Positions 1-12,000 of a DNA stretch of 64,000 nt are shown one piece after another. The notes beneath the pieces were generated by a model. It was not told the DNA's origin and ran no database searches. It was given only the letters and a program-made list of their open reading frames with translations. Position 1 is the stretch's first letter, and the number at the start of each line of letters is the position of its first letter. The stretch is from IMG/VR virus record IMGVR_UViG_3300046660_000364, positions 1 to 64,000 of that record; one strand, 5' to 3'. This stretch comes from a virus. Made by a program: the position numbers and the translations under genes.

Positions 1-3000
1 GTAGTCGAAGCCGAGGTTGTCGTTCCTGTTCAGCACCTGGCGCGCGGCCTTGGCGGCCGCGTCCAGTTCCGCCGGCGGGACCGGGTCGCCCTTGAAGCCG
101 TCACGCTTGCCGATTTGCCCCCAGTCACTCTGCAGTTCCTCGACGTGGAGTACGCGCTTGCCTTCGCTGTCGGTGCGGTCGTTGAGGCGGACGTGCGCCA
201 GCACGTTCTTCTCGTCCCAGTGGCTCGACTGGAAGGTGTTGCGGGTGCGCTCGTTGTACTCCTGCAGCGATTCCTCCTGCAGCGCGTGCAGCCTGGTTCG
301 CTCGTCCGGCGCCAGGTCGTCCTCGGTCCACCCCGGGCGGCGCATGTTGCCCTGCACCTCCCAGCCGTACTTGTCGCTCAGCTCGCCGATATAGTCGTCC
401 AGCTTGAAGGACGGCTCACGCGCGGGCAGGGTCAGCAGCAGCTCGCGGTTGTTCTCGCCGCCCGGCAGGGTGTAGCTGGCGTACCGCGGACGCTGGAATC
501 GGTTGGACGGCAGCCGGTAGGCCAGGTCGGCCTCGATGTTGCGCTGGTCGATCAGATTCGACCACTCCTCCTGCAGCGCGAGACGGTTGTCGATGTTGTC
601 GTCGTCCAGGATGCGCTCTTGCAGGTCGTCCAGGCGCTCGTTGTACTTGGCCAACACCGCTTCGCGCTTGGCCAGGCCTTCGGGGGTCGGCTCGGGCACT
701 TCCTCGCTGTGCATCGTTTCCGTGACGCGCACGCCGTTCTCGGCCAGGTAGTCCAGCAGCGCGGCCTTCGTGACCTTGGCATTCTCCCCCTGCATGAGCA
801 GCCAGTCGAGCACGCCGGTCCAGTAGATCTCGTCCTGCTTGACACCCTTCTGCGCAAAGCCACTGCCCATCATGGTCTCGCCCCACTGCAGCGCGGTGGC
901 CGACTTCTGCGGCAGGCGCTCGATCTGGCGCGCCAGCTGCGAGAACCAGGGCGAGGTCGAACCGTCCGAGAAGCGGGCGGCGGCTTCGTTACCGAACAGA
1001 CGCGGCGTGCGCGCTCCGGCGACCGCTTCCCGGGCGCGCGCCAGCAGAGACATGGTCTCGGCCTGGGTGCGTCCTTCGAGCCAGTCGGCGACCCGGTCCA
1101 GGCCGATCGCGCGCAGGCCCTTCTGCACCAGCGCGGCGAACTTCTGCCAGCCGTTGATGGTCTTGCCGCTGCCGGCCAGATCCGCCAGCGCTTCCTCGGT
1201 GGCCAGGTCCAGGGCGTAGCCGTAGGTGGCGGCCTGGCTGCGGGCGGCCTTGGCCAGCTCCGGGTTGATGAGGCGCAGGCGGTTCAGTTCCCTGGCCAGC
1301 GCTTCCTTGCCGAGGATCGCCGACAGGCCGATGTGGCCCAGCGCCTCGTGCGCCAGCACGAACTGCACCTCGCCCGGGTGTCCGAGGTTGTCCGCCACCA
1401 TCCAGACTTGTCCCTGGTAGGTCGCGCCGCGGGTGTCGGCCGGGGCCTTGAACGGCAGCTCGGCCACGCTCTGGACCACATTCACGCGCGGGGCGTTGGC
1501 CCAGCCCTGGGTGATGCCGGCGACGGTTTGCTGGACGTCGGCGCGCGCCATGCCGGCGGCGGCCTGCCCGCGCGAGAACTCGGCCTCGTCCTCCTGCTTG
1601 ACCTCGCCCGGCTTGCCCAGCTCGACCAGCGGCTTGTACTGCAGCAGCTGCTTGAGCAGTTCGACGCCCTTCTCCCCGGTCGGGATGAAGGTGCGGTCGG
1701 CCCAGTTGATGCGCTCGACGAAGGCGCCGAGGTTGGTCAGCATGTCGCGCTCGGAGCGGTTGTACGACAGCGACTGGCCGGTGATCTCGATCCGGTTGTC
1801 GTTCGAGACCCGGACCTTCGACAGCAGCCAGCCGTTGGCCAGGATCGCGCGCTCGCCATTCATCAGGCGCTCGAACACGGTGGCCGGGGCCAGCTTGTCC
1901 AGGTTCGAGCCGACCCCGAGGTTTTTCAGGGTCTGTTCGATGTTGTTCTGCGACACCACGCGGCCCAGCAGGCGCTCGCCATCCTCGGTCTGGGTGCGCA
2001 CCACGCGCGGGTCGCCCGGCAGGCGGTCCCAGATCGGCAGCAGCATGCCGGTCAGCAGGTGCGTCTTGCTGGTGTAGGTCGCCGGGGTGGCGGCCATTTC
2101 GGCTTCCCACTCGCGGCCGGCCTGCTCCGGGGTCAGGGGCACGAAGGCCGGGACCTGGCGCTCGGCTTCCTTCTGCGGTTTCAGGTGCGGGCGCATCCTG
2201 TCCAGCAGGCGCAGGTATGCGTCACGCTCCTCGCCGCGCGGCCCGGACAAGATGGTCTGCTCGACCCGTTCCAGGCCCCGCTGCAGCAGCAGGTCGGCCA
2301 GCCGCCCCGAGGTCACTTCGGTGTTGCCGGTGCCGAACTTGACGTACTTCTCGACCAGGCGCTCGTTGTCCGGCGGCGCGTACAGCATCGGCGTGATGGT
2401 CTTCTTGACCGTCTTGTCGCCGCGCGCGCCGGCCAGGACCGCGTCGATCCCGTCGCCGTAGCGGTAGCCGCCGGTCGTGTGCAGGCGCGCGCCGCGCGTG
2501 ACCACCTGGCCGGACTTGGCGTCGGTCGAGGTGCCGGTGCGCATCAGCGCGAACACTTTGTTCGTGCGCTCGTTACGGAAGAAGCCGAGGAACTTGTCGC
2601 CCCAGCGGGCCGCCTCCTGCTGCGCCTGGCTGAACGGGTTGAAGTGGGTCGGGTGGGTCAGTTCCAGCTCGACATAGCGGGTGGTCGCGCCGGTGCGCTT
2701 GTCCTCGTAGACGACCTCGTCACGCAGCTTGGCCACCTTGTCGGCGCGCAGCGTCTCCATGCCGGCGTCAAACGTCCCCTGCGCCTTGGCGCGCTCGATG
2801 GTTTCCTCGAGGCGGCGGAAGAACTCGTCGAACACGACGTCCTGGCGGGTGGTCTCCAGCGACAGCAGGCGGTTCAGGAACTGCGGCACGGTCGGCAGCT
2901 TGCTGTAGTTCAGCGCGCCGGTCTGGACGTCGATCAGGCCGTTCAGGCCGAGCGCCGCGGTCGTCTCGGTGAAGTTGAGCGAGGCCTGGCCGTTGTACAT

Positions 3001-6000
3001 GTCGACGAACAGGTTGTGCAGGGCGTCGATGGCGTGCTGGGATTCCAGGTTGTCGGTGGCCGAGAACATGCCCTGGCCGCCGGTTTCCCGCTGGCCCTTG
3101 GTCAGCGCGCCCAGCTGGTCCAGGCGCCGCGCGATCGAGGAAATGAAGCGCTTTTGCGCCTTCAAATTCGTGGTCGGCAGCACGTAGTGCGGCTGGTTCG
3201 CCTCGTTCGAGCGGTGGGTGCGGCCGAAACCCTGCACCGCGTTGTTGGCGCGCCAGCCCGGCTGCACCAGGTAGTGGACGCGGCGGCGCTGGTTCTTGAC
3301 GTTCAGGTCCGACTGGAACGAGTAGCCGGTGCCGCCGGCGTCGGAGAACACCAGCACGCGCTTCTTGTCGGCCATGAAGGCGTCGGCGTCGGCCGGCACG
3401 CTGGAGGCCGGGCGCTTTTCTTCGACCACCGTAAAACTGCCGGTCTTCTTGTCCTGCACCTGCACGAAGCGGCGGCCGCGGCCGGTGATCTCGGCGACGT
3501 TGCTGGTGCCGAACGCGCGCAGGATCATGTCGAGCGGGTTGTCCGGCACGCGGATCTGCTCGAGGTTCTTCACCAGCTGGTCGCGCAGCGCCACCATTTC
3601 GCGGTTGAACACCGGGTTGCCCTTGGCATCCACCACCGGGCGGGTCTGCTTGGCGCCGTTCTCGTCGGTGTATTCCTCGTGCTGCTGCACCGGGAACGAG
3701 TTGCGCACGTAGTTGATGAGGGTTTCGCGCGGGGTGAAGTCGAAATCCTCGGGCACGGCGTCGTCGTCGTCGGCGATCTTCGCCGCTTGCCGTTCCTGCT
3801 CGGCCTCGTTGGTGTTCACCAGCTGCATGACGACCGCGTGGCCGGCGTCCAGGTCGCGCTGGGCGGCCTCGACGATCGACGGCATCTGCATGGACGTGAT
3901 GACGTGGTTGAAGAAGCGCTGGTGGCTGCCCCAGAACTGGGCCAGCGCGGCGCTTTTCGCCTTCGGGTTCTTGTCCTGCAGGGTAGCCTTGAGGGCGGCG
4001 TCGATGTTCTGCAGCACGCCCTGCCAGGCGCGCGCCAGCTCGTTGTAGATGTCGGTCTGCAGCGGGGTCAGCTCGTGCTCGAGGCGGTCGTAGGTGACGC
4101 CGTCGAACGACAGCGAACGCGCCAGGTAGGAACCCTGCGCCTTCATGTCGCGCGAGACCAGTTCCATCGCCGCCACGCCGCCGGACTCGATGCCGCCGAT
4201 GAAATCCGTGACCTTGGCGAACGCCGAGCCTTCGCCCCACAGGCCCAGGCGGCTTGCATAGCCCAGGTTGTGGACTTCGGTGGCGCCGGTGGCCGAGACG
4301 TAGACGATGCGCGCGTTCGGCAGCGCCGCCTGCAGCGCCAGGCCGGCCAGCGCCTTGGCCGCCGGCTTGGTCTTGCCGCGCTTGCCCTTGCGCTCGACCA
4401 CGTTGCCCATGTTGTGGGCCTCGTCGAACGCGATCACGCCGTCGAAATCCTTGCCCAGCCAGTCGACGATCTGCTGCAGGCGCGACTTGCCGCCGGCCTT
4501 CTTGTCTTCCTTCAGGTGGCTGATGCCGCCCCAGCCGCTGTTGCCGCCGACCTTGCTCAGTTCGTCGAAGCGCACGGTGGTCTGCACGCCGTTGGCGAGC
4601 GCGATCTTGGCCTTGTGGCCGCGCGTCTCCCACGACACCAGGGTGCCGGGGCGACCGCGGAACTCGACCGCGGTGCCCGCCGGGTAGGTTTTCTTGAGCT
4701 GCTCGGCCGACATGGTGCCGTCGCCGGCCAGGCCGGCGCCGCCCTGCTGCAGGGTGCTGCCCGAGCGCAGCGTGTCGTAGGTCGTGAACAGGATGCCGCT
4801 CTTGGCGTCGATCGTGGCGTCGGCCTTGAACTTGTTGTGTGGCAGCAGCTGGTCGGGGTTGCCCGAGACGCCGCCGAAGTCGCGCTTGGCATCGCGCAGC
4901 AGGCCCTGCTTGGCCGACAGCCAGACCGCCTTGGTGCGGCCCTGGCGCTGGTTGTCGAGCAGGATGCCGGCGATCTCGCGGCCCTTGCCGACGCCGGTGC
5001 CGTCGCCGATGAAGAAGCCGCGCCGTTCCTTGTTCCCCGGCAGCATCTGGCTGTGCGCCTGGCCGGCGTACACCACCGCCTCGAGCTGGGCCAGCGACAG
5101 CATGCCCTGCTCGATCACGGCTTTCGGCAGGTTCGGGGCGTAGGATGGGGCCGGTGGCAGCACGGCCGCCATGGCCGAGGACTGGACCAGCTTGCCCGGG
5201 TGCGCCTTGGCGCCCGGGATCGAGAGGCGCTGCGGGGTGTAGTTCTCGAAGATCGCGTCGGACAGCTCGCCGGTGGCGGCGGCCTGGTCGGTCGACTCGA
5301 CCGTGACTTCGCCCTTTACGGGGCGTTCGCCACCATCGCGTTGTACAGGTTCTCGATCAGCAGTTCCGCTGCGTCCTCGGGTGTTTCCTGATCCGCCAGT
5401 TCCTCGGCCGTCAGCACCACGTCCTCCGGGCTTTCCGGGTTGGTCAGGAACCGCACCGCCTTTTTCGGCTCCCAGCTGGTTGCCATCGCGTTGACCTGCG
5501 CCATCATCCGGTCCTCGTCCGGGTCGCCCGGACTCGCCGGCACCGGATTGATCCCGTTCTCCAGACCCCAGCGGATCAGCGTCAGCACCGCCGGCTCGGT
5601 CGCCAGTGGTTTCTGGCCCGGCAGGAACGCGATCGCCGCCTTGTTGATCGGCAGCTGGTTCACCAGGAGCGTACGCGCCATCCGTATTTTGAGGAGCTTG
5701 TCGTTCATTGCGGATACCCTCCAGCAGTGCCGGCAGTTCGGCCAGCGTTTTGACCTGGCCGGTCACGACCGTGCCCGTGGTCGGGCCGGTCTTGTCGATG
5801 ACCAGGATCTGGTTGTCGAACGTGGTGCCGTACTTGGCATAGTTGCTGCCGTCGACACCAATGTTGACACGCACATTATAGTCCCGTCGGATCTGGGACC
5901 ACCATTTCTTGAACGCCGGCTTGTCGGCGGCCATGCCGTTGCCGACGATCGCCACCAGGCGCCCGCCCTCGCTCAGGCGTTTCAGGGCCTGCTCGATGTG

Positions 6001-9000
6001 CAGCGCGCCGTTCATGGTGTCGCGCGCGCCCTGGATGCGCCCGGCGGTCGCGGAGAACGGCGGGTTCATCAGGATCACGCCCGGCTTGACCTCGTCGGGC
6101 AGGATGTTGTGCAGCTGCTCGGCGTTCTCCTGGAACAGGCGCGCCTCGGGCAGCACCGTTTTCAGCACTTCGGCGCGGCGCGAGGACAGCTCGTTGACGA
6201 CGACGTCGGCTCCGGCCAGCTTGGCGTAGATCGCCAGGCTGCCGGTGCCGGCCGACGGCTCCAGCACCTGCTCGCCGGGCCGGATGTTGGCCAGCCAGGC
6301 GGCGGCGAACGCCTCCGAGGGCGGGGTCGAGAACTGCTGGTACTCGTCCATTTCCTCGGTGCGGCGGCTCTGGGTGGCCAGCATCTGGGTCCACTTGTCG
6401 AGCTGCTCGATCTTGTGGACCGCGTCGGTGGCGGACCCGTCCGGCGTCACCTGCTGGGCCATGATGTGGCGGTTCACGCCCGCTTCCATCGCGTCGTAGG
6501 CGTCCTTGACGCTGTACTTGCCCTCGGCCTGGGTGCCGCCGAAGGCCTTGTCGGCCGCCTCGAACAGCTGCTTGCTGCCGAAGGTCTGGCCGCTGGCCAG
6601 CCACTGCTGGACCTGCTGCGCGATCCGCTCGGTGCTGGACGCCGGCGCCGACAGGTTGGCCGACAGGCCCTGCTCCTTGGCGAACTGGATCGCGTACGGG
6701 CGGATGCCGGGGCCGAAGTGCTGGATCAGCATCTTGAACAGGTCGACCAGGGTTTTACCGGCCGCCTGGAACGCCACCAGCGCCTTCTCGAAGTGCGGCT
6801 TCGCGGCCTTGTACGAGTCCTCGTCGAAACCGGCCGGGAACGATTTCAGGGCGTTGCCGCCGAACAGCTGGATCAGGCCTTTCAGCGACTCCTCGATGCC
6901 GGTCACGCCGAGCTTGGCCGCCTCGCCGATCAGCTGCTTGGCGCTCTTTTCCTGCTCGGCCGACAGCGTCGGCGCGGCCTTCGGGCCAGTCTTGACGATG
7001 AGCTTGGCCTGCAGCTTGGTCTTGGCCTGGTCCCAGTTGATCGACTTGAGGAACGCTTCGCGCCCTTCCTTGATCGACACCAGCGTGTACGACTTGCCGC
7101 CCGGGGTCTGGCGCATTTCGCCGCCGCCGTCCCAGGTGACGTCGTACTCGGGGGTCTTGGTGTGGAACAGGCCGAAACCCTTGTGCTCGGTGTACTGGCC
7201 CGGCATGTCGTGGATGATCGACAGGCCGCGCGACGGATCGGCCAGCAGGAACACCTGGCCGTCGTCGATCAGCCCGATCAGGTGCTGGTAATCCTCCTGG
7301 GTCCAGTGGTCGGCTTTCGCGGCTTCGCCCGGGTCTTTCGCCTCGGGCTGCTCCTGCTGCTCCTCGGCCAGCTCGCTCTCGGCCTGGTCGAACAGGTTCT
7401 CGAGATCCGATTCGGACAGCGGGCCGGCGGCCGGTTCGGCGGCCTGCTGCTGCTGTTTCTCCAGTTCCTCGCGCAGGCGGGCCGCCTCGGCATCGCGCTC
7501 GGCCTGCTCGCGCGCCTGCTGCTCGGCGCGCGCCTGTTCCTGCCTGGCGCGCTCGGCCTCGTCCTTGGCGTACTGGTTGGCCAGCGCCGTCGCTTCCTTC
7601 TGCGCCAGGTGCGCGCGCACCATCGACGGGATCTGCGCTTTGAGCGACTCGATCGCTTCGCGGTACTGGCGGTCCTGGTCCGGGAATTCCTGGTTGAACT
7701 TCTCGATGTCGAGCGTGACGCCGCTGTCGGAGAACTGCAGCGCCTTCACCAGCGCCTGCACGCCGTCGTTGAACAGCTTGCGTTCCTCGCCCATCGGGTA
7801 CGGGGCGCCCTTGTATTGCGGCGCCTTGATCTTGCCTTCTCCGACCCAGTCCGGGTTGACCAGGTAGTTCGAGACGCCCCCGAGGGTGTCGTGGACCCAG
7901 CTCTCGGCCGCGCGCGCCAGCAGCTCCTTCGGGTTGCCCCAGTAGTCGGCGCCCATCGTGTCGGCTTCGCGCTTGTAGTCGGTCGGCATCGCGCTCTGCT
8001 GCCCGGTTTCATAGCGCAGCACGCCCTCGGCGTTCTGGATCAGGCCGGCCTCGCTCTTGAGGTCGTAGATCGGCGTGTTGCGGCGGCCGCGGCGCATGAA
8101 GCTGCGCCCGCGCACCGCCAGCTGCAGCTTGCCCGCCAGCGCCTCGACATCGCGGGCGGACGACAGCAGCTTGACCAGGCGCTGCACGGCCGTGTGCTGG
8201 ACCCAGCTGGTGCTCGTATAGCCCTGGTTCAGGGCGTGGTCGAGCGCGTGGAACCACTCGTGGGCCACGGTGCCGTCGCCCTTGGTGTTGGTGACGTTGA
8301 TGACGGGAACCGTGCCGCCGTCCGGGTGCGGCTGCTTGGCCTGGAAGTGCGCGGCGTGGCGGCCGTGGCCGAGCGCGCCGATGGCGAAGTGCAGCGTGCC
8401 GCCCAGGCCGATGTGCTTCGGGCTGATCCCGAGCAGGTTGGCCAGGTCCATGAAGGCGTCGAAGGCGTAGTTCAGGTGGTCCTGGTCCTGGCGCGCGGCG
8501 ACGTAGCGGCCGAAACCGACGTCGGCAAAGCCGAACGTCTCCTTCATCTGCTGCGGGGTGACGTTCTGGCCGTTGCGGTGGTCGGGCAGCTTCTCGCCCT
8601 CGCGCACCACGCGGTCCAGTTTCGGCACCAGCAGCGCCTGCTTGCGGTTGCTGGGGCCGTCCGGCTCGGCTTCGTTCTTGAGCAGCCCGGTGGTCTGGCG
8701 GCCTTCCGGCTCGAACCCGTACGACGAGCCGCGCATCATGCGGTGCAGCTGCTCGCCGGCCTCGCTCAGGCGGTTGTTGGACCAGTTGCGGGCGGTCTTG
8801 TCCTTGACCGTGTAGTCCTGGAAGCGCTGCGCCGCCTCGGCGATATTGGTAACGCCGGCCAGGGCTTCGGCCACGCCCTGCAGGCGGGCGTTGTAGGTGG
8901 CGGCGGCCTCCTGCAGCAGCTCGAGGCGGGCCTGGGCGTCGGCGTCCTCCATGCTGGTGCGCTTGCCGGTGGCGTCGTGGATGTACGGGTAGGCGCGGCC

Positions 9001-12000
9001 GTCGAGGAAGCGGGCGATCTTGCCCGAATCGCTCTCGCGGTAGCCGATCTCGCCATACAGGCTGGCCAGCGGCCCGGTGTCGAGCAGCCATTCCTGGAAC
9101 GGCTTGATGTCGTCGCGCAGCGCCGTGATGTAGCGCTTGACGCCCGGGGTGGCGCCCTCGCCGGCGACGTTGGCGAACGCCTCCACGCGCGAGGCCTGGT
9201 CCTTGATGATCTGGTAGGACCCGGTCATGTTGTCGGCCGTGACCTCCTTGATCCTGCGCTTGGACTCGTCGAACCAGCGGCGCAGCGCGGCGCCGGTGTT
9301 TTCCAGCTTCTTGCCGCGGCGCCCGGTGAACCAGGCTTGCCCCTCGTCCGACTTGATCCAGGCGGCGCCGGCCTCGTAGCCCTGCTGCAGCTGCGTGACC
9401 TGCGGCAGGGTCGACTTGGTCTTGCCGGCCAGCGCGTGGTCGAAGCCGGTCTTGAACAGCGCGATCATGTCCGGCGGGATGCCGACGGCCTGCGCGGCCT
9501 TGACCAGTTCGGCCTGGTAGACGGCCGGATCGCGGTCGATTTCCTTCTCGGCGCGTTTCTCCGCGCGCTTGAGGTATTTATACAGCGACTCGTAGAATTC
9601 CTTGGGCAGCGTGGGCTGGCCGTTGATGACCAGGTTGTCCAGCATCAGGCGGCGGTCGGCGTCGATCTCGCCGGCCTTTTCCCTGGCCACCCAGTCCTTG
9701 ATCGGGCCGCTGGCGACGCTGCCGAACTCGGTCGACAGGCGCCCATCCATTGTCTTCATCAGGGCCGCGTCCTTCGACAGCACGCCGAACAGCTCGCGCT
9801 GGCCGGCACGCACCAGTTTTTCGCGCTTCTTGGCGAACTCGGCCTCCTTGACGCGGCGGTTGTCCCACCAGTCGAACGCATCGCTGCGGGCGGCCTCGAC
9901 CGCCTGCTGCAGTGACAGGTTCTGCTGGAAGCCGATGACCTTGTTGCTGTACGGGTAGCTGACCTCGACAGTATAGGTGTCGGCCTGGATGCGGCCGAAC
10001 CCGCCGCGGCCGGCCGGCTTGACCTCGAACGTGGCATCGCCGAAGCGTACCTTGCCGTGGTCTTTCAGGTCGGTCTCGAACTGCTTGGGCGACATCGGGC
10101 GCGAACCGGCCAGGGCGCCTTCGTCCTCCGGTGCGGCTTCCGGCTTGTTCTCGGCTTCGTTCAGATCGTCGATGACGTCGTCGAGCACGCGGGCCTGCGG
10201 GCCGAACTTGCGCATCAGGCGGCTCGACGCCTCCTCCAGCAGATCCGCCAGGTCGATGACGGTCTTTTCCTTGCCCAGTTCCTCGATCACGCTGCGGATG
10301 CCCATGCGGGCGGCGCCTTCCGGGGTGTTGCGGTCGGCGTCGAAGCCGTCGAGCAGCTTCTGCAGGCGCTCGGCCACGGCGGTGCGGACGGTTTTCGGGT
10401 AGCGGCGGGTGCCAGGCGCATCCTGCTTGGCCCCGGCTTTCGGTTCGGCCTTGACCTCGGGCCTGGCTTCGGCCTTGACCTCGGCTTTCACCGCGTCGTT
10501 CAGGCGGCGTGCGGCATCTTCCAGCAGCGTGTCGACGCTGGCCGGGCTGCGGTGCACCTGGTAGTCGCGTCGGTAGCTGTTCCAGTTCGACAGGATCTGG
10601 TGGGTGTCGTGCTTGGCAGCGGCCAGCGCATCGGCGACGGTGTCGCCCATACCGATCCGGCGCAGCAGCGTGGCGATGCCTTCGCCGCGCGCAAAAGCGT
10701 CGACGTGGGCGCCGCCGGCCGGGATCTCTCCCTGGCGCGGGGCCAGCTTCTGGTACTCGCGCGAGTAGCCGTCGGACTGTTCGCGCAGCGCGCGCATGGC
10801 GGCCAGCACGTTCTCGCGCGGGCCGGCGTCCAGCGCGCCGAGCCAGCCTTTCAGGGCCGGGGCGTTCTTGGCGTTCTGCTCCAGCAGCTGGGCGAATAGC
10901 TCCTTGGTCAGCGGCTGCTGGCCGTCGTGCTGCTGGTGGTAGGCGGCGTACACCGACTCGAGGTCGGCCGGCAGCTTGCCGCGCACCAGCTCGGTCGCGC
11001 CCTTGAGCCAGTGCGTGTAGGTGTCGCTCTCGAACGGATTGAGGGCTTCGGTCTTGGGCTGCATACCCGGCGCCACCGTCGTCGACTGCAGGCGCAGGTC
11101 ACGCGCGCCAGCCGCGGTGACGCGCCCGGCCGGCAGCTTGCCCAGTTCGGCGCGGGCGCTCTTGATGCCCTTGTTGACGGCCCGGGTCTCGTCGGCGGTC
11201 AGCTTGGTGTGCAGGCGCTTCTCCAGGCTGGCGATATGCTGCAGCAGGGCGACCCGGCGCGTGTCCTGCTCGACCGACGCAAACCCCTTGACCAGGCGTT
11301 TGGCCTGCGCGGTGTCCTCGGCCAGCAGTGCCTGCTGGGCGGCCTCGGCTTCGCGCGCTCCCTTGACGGCGGTCAGGATGGCGCCGGTGGTGCGCAGCGA
11401 ATCCTTGCCGTGCTCGGACAGGTCTTGGCGGATCGCCTGGCCGGCAGCCTCGATCGCCAGCATGCGCGATGCGCTCGGCGTCGAGTCCAGCCGTGGCCTG
11501 AGCAGGGCACGGCCGGTGGCGTTGCCGCCCTTGCCGCCCTGCTGGTAGCCGAACGAATAGGCCCACTGCTGGTTTGGCGCCTGCGCGACCTGGATCTCGA
11601 ACGAGAACTGTTCCTTGCCGGTACGCTTGTTGTCGTATTTCAGCGCCGTCTCGTAGTCGGGGAAATAGCCGTCTTTCGGCGCGGTGTCCTCGGCATAGCC
11701 CCACTTGACGGCCAGGGTTTTGAGTTCCTCGTTGTGGGCGCCGTGGTGGTCGCTGATGAACTGGCGCGCGGCGCGGTCAAGATAGCCGGGCAGCTTGTCG
11801 AGGCTGTCGGTGAACACCTGCACGTCACGCGCCTCGATCTTCCCGTCCTTGGCCATCTGGCCCAGCGCCTTCTCGAACGCGGCCTTGTAGCTGTCCTTGA
11901 AGTCGACGAAGCGGTTGCCGGTGCCAGCCAGGTCGGCCTGCGCGACCAGCTGCTTGTCGGCGCCCAGCGCGGCCTCGACCTGCTCGCGGATCTGCGCCTT

